A DNA stretch of 64,000 nucleotides from Pseudoxanthobacter soli DSM 19599 (lineage in GTDB: Bacteria > Pseudomonadota > Alphaproteobacteria > Rhizobiales > Segnochrobactraceae): positions 62,001 through 126,000 of the forward strand of contig NZ_FRXO01000008.1 in NCBI RefSeq assembly GCF_900148505.1. The letters run 5' to 3'. This document shows, piece by piece, positions 60,401-64,000 of this stretch; position 1 is the stretch's first letter, and every line of letters begins with the position of its first letter. The notes below the pieces were generated by a model. The model was not told the DNA's origin. It saw only the letters and a list, made by a program, of their open reading frames with translations, and made no database searches. Both the position numbers and the translations under genes were made by a program.

Positions 60401-60570
60401 AGACACTTCCGGAGAAGACGCTCGGAAAGACGCCCGAGCCGCCGTCATGCACCCATGCCTCCGGCCGGTGAACCAGCGGCGAGGGGCGCATCGCCATTCG
60501 CAGAGACGCACCGGCCGCGACGCGGCCGCCGGTTCCGTCGCCGCTCCCCTAGACCGCGCAAAGGCGCGCC

Positions 60571-62310
60571 ATGCTCCGTTCCTCCCCTTCCGGCGAAGCC
60601 GGTGACCACACGCCCGCGCCCGTCGAGAGCTGTGACGTCGTGGTCATCGGTTCCGGTTCGGCGGCGCTGACCGCCGCGCTCGCGACCGCCGTCGCCGGGC
60701 TGAAGACGGTCATCCTGGAAAAGACCGACCGGATCGGTGGCACCAGCGCGATGTCCGGAGCGGGAACGTGGGTTCCCGCCAATCATCATGCGCGCGCGGC
60801 CGGCATCGATGACAGTCCGGCGGAGGCGCTCGCCTATATCCGCGCTGCCGCCCCGGCCGGCTGGCAGGAAACCGAGGACGCATTGTGGCAGAGCGCGGTC
60901 GCGGCCGCCCCGACGATGCTCGCGTTCGTCGAGGCGCGGTCGCCGCTGCGGTTCGCGCTCGCCGGCGACCCCGATCCCCGCCTCGATCTGCCGGGCGCCA
61001 AGGCCCGCGGCCGTATGGTATCGCCGCTGCCCCTGCGCCGCGCCCTGCTCGGCCCGCTCGCCGGCAAGCTGCGACCCTCGACCCTGCCGCAGATCTACAC
61101 CTATCAGGAGGTCCACGCCCTCGACGTCTATCACCACCCGCTCCGGGCGGGCCTGAAGATGGCGCCGGTGCTGGCGTGGCGCTGGCTGACCGGACAGCGC
61201 GCCAAGGGCGCGGCTCTGATCGTCGGTCTCCTGCGCGGCGCGCTTGATGCCGGTGCCCGCATCGAACTCTCGGCCCGCGCCCGGGAACTCGTGACCGAGC
61301 CCGCGACCGGCGCCGTCACCGGCGTGGTCTACGAGCAGAATGGCCGCCTCCATTGTCTCCATGCCGGTAAGGGGGTCGTGATCGCAAGCGGCGGCTTCGA
61401 ATGGGACCCGACGCTGCGCGATCGGCATTTTCCCGGCCCCTGGGACTATATCGCCAGCCCGCGCGGCAACGAGGGCGACGGCCACCGCATGGCTGCCGCC
61501 GTGGGGGCCGCGCTGGCCCACATGGACCAGGGCAACGTCAACCCGGCGATGCCGACGCGCTATGAACGCCGGCTGCACGGCCTCGGCCTGTTCTTCCACC
61601 GCGAGGCCAACGCCATCCTCGTGGACAAGAACGGCCATCGCTTCGCCGACGAATTCGCGTTCAATATCGGGGAGATCGTCGACCGGCGCGATCCGGTGAC
61701 CGGATTGCCGCTGCACCTGCCGGCGTGGCTGATCACCGATTCCGACTTCCTGCGCAAGGCGCCCATCGTGCGCCTCTACGCGCGGCACGATCCCCGCTGG
61801 CTGGTGCGTGCGCCCACGGTCGAGGCACTGGCGGACCTGATCCGCCTGCCCGCGGCGACACTCGCGGCGACGGTCGCGCGGTTCAACGGGTTCTGCGCCA
61901 ACGGTCACGACGCCGATTTCGGTCGCGGCGCACGGTCCGCCGAGGATCCGAAGCGCGCCACCGGTGAGCCGGCGCTGGCGCCGATCCGCCGGGCGCCGTT
62001 CTACGCCATGCCGTTCAATCGCTCCTTCCTCGCGACCAAGGGCGGCCCGCGCACCGACGAAGCCGGGCGCGTCCGGCGGCCCGACGGAATCGTGATCGAG
62101 GGGCTCTACTGCGCGGGCGTGGCCATGGCGAACCCCATCGGCACCCGCGCCGTCGGCGCCGGCACCACCATCGGCCCGAACATGACGTGGGGTTTCATCT
62201 GCGCGCGGGACATCGCCGCCCGCGCCGGTGTCGCCCTGCCCGGCAGCGAAGCCGAAAGCGCGCCTGTTGCTCCAGAACCCGACCGAGCCCAGAAGGAACC
62301 CATGCGATGA
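60571..62310 (+). CDS. FAD-dependent dehydrogenase, fumarate reductase/3-ketosteroid dehydrogenase-like
   Basis: 579 residues. FAD-binding CDVVVIGSGSAALTAALATAVAGLKTVILEKTDRIGGTSAMSGAGTWVP and the C-terminal GLYCAGVAMANPIGTRAVGAGTTIGPNMTWGFICARD (GAG and TIGP motifs). The catalytic region resembles KstD/fumarate-reductase flavoproteins that insert or reduce a carbon-carbon double bond next to a carbonyl. The stop overlaps the SDR start by four bases (ATGA). Confidence 0.9.
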   Translation: MLRSSPSGEAGDHTPAPVESCDVVVIGSGSAALTAALATAVAGLKTVILEKTDRIGGTSAMSGAGTWVPANHHARAAGIDDSPAEALAYIRAAAPAGWQETEDALWQSAVAAAPTMLAFVEARSPLRFALAGDPDPRLDLPGAKARGRMVSPLPLRRALLGPLAGKLRPSTLPQIYTYQEVHALDVYHHPLRAGLKMAPVLAWRWLTGQRAKGAALIVGLLRGALDAGARIELSARARELVTEPATGAVTGVVYEQNGRLHCLHAGKGVVIASGGFEWDPTLRDRHFPGPWDYIASPRGNEGDGHRMAAAVGAALAHMDQGNVNPAMPTRYERRLHGLGLFFHREANAILVDKNGHRFADEFAFNIGEIVDRRDPVTGLPLHLPAWLITDSDFLRKAPIVRLYARHDPRWLVRAPTVEALADLIRLPAATLAATVARFNGFCANGHDADFGRGARSAEDPKRATGEPALAPIRRAPFYAMPFNRSFLATKGGPRTDEAGRVRRPDGIVIEGLYCAGVAMANPIGTRAVGAGTTIGPNMTWGFICARDIAARAGVALPGSEAESAPVAPEPDRAQKEPMR

Positions 62311-63104
62311 CAACCCCCGAAAGCGCGTCTTCCATCGGCACGAGGCTCTCCGGCCGCGTGGCCGTCGTGACCGGTGCCGCGCGCGGCATCGGCCGGGCTA
62401 TCGCCGTGGAGATCGCACGGGAGGGCGGCGCCGTCGCCGTCGTCGCGGGCACGGACGCGGCCGGCGCGGCGGAAACGGCCGCGCTCGCGGCAGCCCACGG
62501 CGCTCCTGTGCACACCTACCTTGCCGACGTCACCGACCGGGCCGGCACCGAAGCGCTGATGGCGCGGGTGATCGCCGATTTCGGCGGCCTCGACATCCTC
62601 GTCAACAATGCCGGCCTCGGCCGGCAGGCGCCCCTGCTCGAACTCGCGGAAGAGGATTGGGAGGCCGTGTTCCGCGTCAACACGAAGGGCGCGTTCCTCG
62701 CCGGTGTGGCTGCGGCGCGCCACATGAAGGCCGCCGGCCGGGGCTCCATCGTCAACATCGCGGGCGCCTCTGCCCACCGCTCCTATCCCGGCGCGGGTGC
62801 CTACGGCCCGGCCAAGGCGGCGGTCGTCAGCCTGACCCGGCAGATGGCGCTCGAATGGGCGGACTACGGCATCCGCGTGAACGGGGTCAGCCCGGGACCG
62901 ATCCGCGAGCCCGGCACCGGCTGGGAGGCGCGCGAGCCGGCGCTCGCGACCGAAGTTGCGCGCCTGCCGCTGAAGCGCGCGGGCTCGCCCACGGAGGTCG
63001 CCCGCGCCGTGACCTATCTTGCCAGCAACGATGCGGCCTACATGACCGGCCAGATGCTGATCGTCGACGGCGGCGGCGTCGAGACCTGGTACCTGTCACT
63101 GTAA
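62307..63104 (+). CDS. Short-chain dehydrogenase/reductase (catabolic island)
   Basis: 265 residues. Cofactor motif AVVTGAARGIGRAIAVEIAREGG, NNAGLGRQ, catalytic Ser in AGASAHRS and Tyr-x3-Lys in AYGPAKAAVV, then SPGPIREPGTGW. Ends in GGGVETWYLSL. It probably oxidises an alcohol product of the pathway. Co-translated with the flavoprotein; converges on the reductase gene. Confidence 0.92.
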   Translation: MTTPESASSIGTRLSGRVAVVTGAARGIGRAIAVEIAREGGAVAVVAGTDAAGAAETAALAAAHGAPVHTYLADVTDRAGTEALMARVIADFGGLDILVNNAGLGRQAPLLELAEEDWEAVFRVNTKGAFLAGVAAARHMKAAGRGSIVNIAGASAHRSYPGAGAYGPAKAAVVSLTRQMALEWADYGIRVNGVSPGPIREPGTGWEAREPALATEVARLPLKRAGSPTEVARAVTYLASNDAAYMTGQMLIVDGGGVETWYLSL

Positions 63105-63223
63105 GGGACGGCGAGGCCGCGCCGTCATCCGGCGGCTGCCTCGCCTGGACGCTGCAATATCCTGGGACGCTGCAGCCACCTCGGGCACGACGAGCCGCTG
63201 CGCTCCGGCGAACCGCAGCCCTC

Positions 63224-64000
63224 TCAGGCAGGTTGCGGGCGCATGGCGTGGGCCTTCAGGTCGAAGCCCTCGTCCGCCGCCTCCGCCGGGGAAAGCGCGA
63301 TCCCGCCGCCCACCAGCCGGCGCGCCACCATGTGGTCGGCGGGGCGCCCGACACTCTCCACGGCCACGAGCCTGCCCGCCCGGTAGCGGAACGCGGAGAA
63401 GGCACCGTCTTCCGGCGCGCCGCGCAGCACCGTCTCGTCCGCGCCGTGGGCGAGGCCCGCGATCTGCAGCTTGAGATCGCCCTGATGGCTCCAGAACCAA
63501 GGCACCGCGCCATATGGCTCCGTCGGCTTGCCGGCAAGCCGGGCGGCGACGAGACGGGCCTGATCGGCCGCGTTCTGCACGGATTCGATGCGCACCGGAG
63601 CGGTCGCATGAAGGCTCGGATGACGCGCACAGTCCCCGATGGCGAAGATACGCGGATCGGCGGTCGCAAGCCCGGCATCGACCAGGACGCCGTCGTCGAC
63701 CGCAAGACCGGCAGCGGCCGCCAGATCGTCGTTCGGCAGCACGCCGATGCCGACGATGACGAGATCGGCGGCGAGCACATCCCCGCCCGCCAGTTCGACG
63801 GCCCGCACACGCCCCTCGTCGCCGAGGCAGCGTGCCACGCCGGCATGGAAGCGGAACGCAACGCCGAGCGCGGCGAGCACCCCCTCGTGATGGCGCGACA
63901 CCGCCTCGCAAACGGCGCGCCCCATCACCCTTCCCGTGGTCTCGACGACCGTCACCGGCCGTCCGCTCAAGGCCACCGTGGCGGCGATTTCGAGGCCGAT
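63224..64000 (-). CDS. FAD/NAD(P)-dependent ferredoxin reductase-like protein (N-terminus outside window)
   Basis: 258 residues are seen; the frame is open at the right edge (it begins IGLEIAATVALSGRPVTVVE, the NAD-binding fold). Further marks: LPNDDLAAAAGLAVDDGVLVDAGLATADPRIFAIGDCAR, VQNAADQARLVAARLAG, PWFWSHQGDLKLQIAGLA. This matches rhodocoxin/putidaredoxin-reductase-type flavoproteins. Inference: it supplies electrons, via a ferredoxin, to the Rieske oxygenase at 54508. No ferredoxin gene is in the window, so one may lie beyond the edge. Confidence 0.9.
   Translation of the reverse strand: MGLEIAATVALSGRPVTVVETTGRVMGRAVCEAVSRHHEGVLAALGVAFRFHAGVARCLGDEGRVRAVELAGGDVLAADLVIVGIGVLPNDDLAAAAGLAVDDGVLVDAGLATADPRIFAIGDCARHPSLHATAPVRIESVQNAADQARLVAARLAGKPTEPYGAVPWFWSHQGDLKLQIAGLAHGADETVLRGAPEDGAFSAFRYRAGRLVAVESVGRPADHMVARRLVGGGIALSPAEAADEGFDLKAHAMRPQPA

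Overview
The window is about 68% GC by eye, densely coded, and looks like a chromosome segment of an alphaproteobacterium of the order Hyphomicrobiales (Rhizobiales). The clues are two Ku genes with a multidomain LigD, many upstream GGAAC-N16/17-CGTT motifs typical of the alphaproteobacterial general stress sigma factor EcfG, an ECF41-type sigma factor paired with a carboxymuconolactone decarboxylase-like gene, a second FtsK-like translocase without membrane anchors, and rhizobial-style intergenic palindromic repeats. I cannot name the genus.

Layout. 1-2.2 kb: the end of a GGDEF protein and an unusual winged-helix/solute-binding-protein fusion. 2.4-24.6 kb: a stress and DNA-repair region with an MgtC-like membrane protein, a DUF883-like protein, a YciE/YciF ferritin-like protein, periplasmic glucan synthesis (opgG/opgD-like plus opgH), Ku, LigD, a second Ku, a Crp-like regulator, DUF72, a UdgX-like protein, a KGG-repeat protein, an alkyladenine glycosylase, a stress SDR coupled to an Nramp-like transporter, an isochorismatase-like hydrolase, DUF3182 plus an alpha/beta hydrolase, and a DUF4344 peptidase. 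Many of these starts are preceded by EcfG-like promoters, so this stretch reads as a stress regulon island. 24.7-36 kb: a surface-polysaccharide cluster (Wzy-like and Wzx-like membrane proteins, glycosyltransferases, two FkbM methyltransferases, an epimerase, a methyltransferase, an acyltransferase), partly AT-rich. 36-50 kb: mixed functions, namely ECF41 with its partner, AraC, an MscS-type channel, a LytS/LytTR two-component pair, a giant GH64-like/DUF4114 exoprotein, an FtsK-like translocase, and a quinone-oxidoreductase-like gene divergent from an HxlR regulator.

50-64 kb: a catabolic island. It holds a polar amino-acid-type ABC transporter (solute-binding protein, permease, ATPase), a glutamine-synthetase-like ligase, a creatininase-family amidohydrolase, an aldo-keto reductase, a Rieske oxygenase, an LLM-class flavin monooxygenase, a phytanoyl-CoA dioxygenase-like enzyme, a KstD/fumarate-reductase-type flavoprotein, an SDR, and a ferredoxin-reductase-like protein that runs off the window. 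Three copies of one palindromic operator sit in front of its main transcription units, so it looks like a single regulon for an unidentified nitrogenous substrate. Its regulator is not in the window.

A dispersed double-hairpin repeat family (seven copies) marks gene borders and supplies the stop codon of at least two genes.
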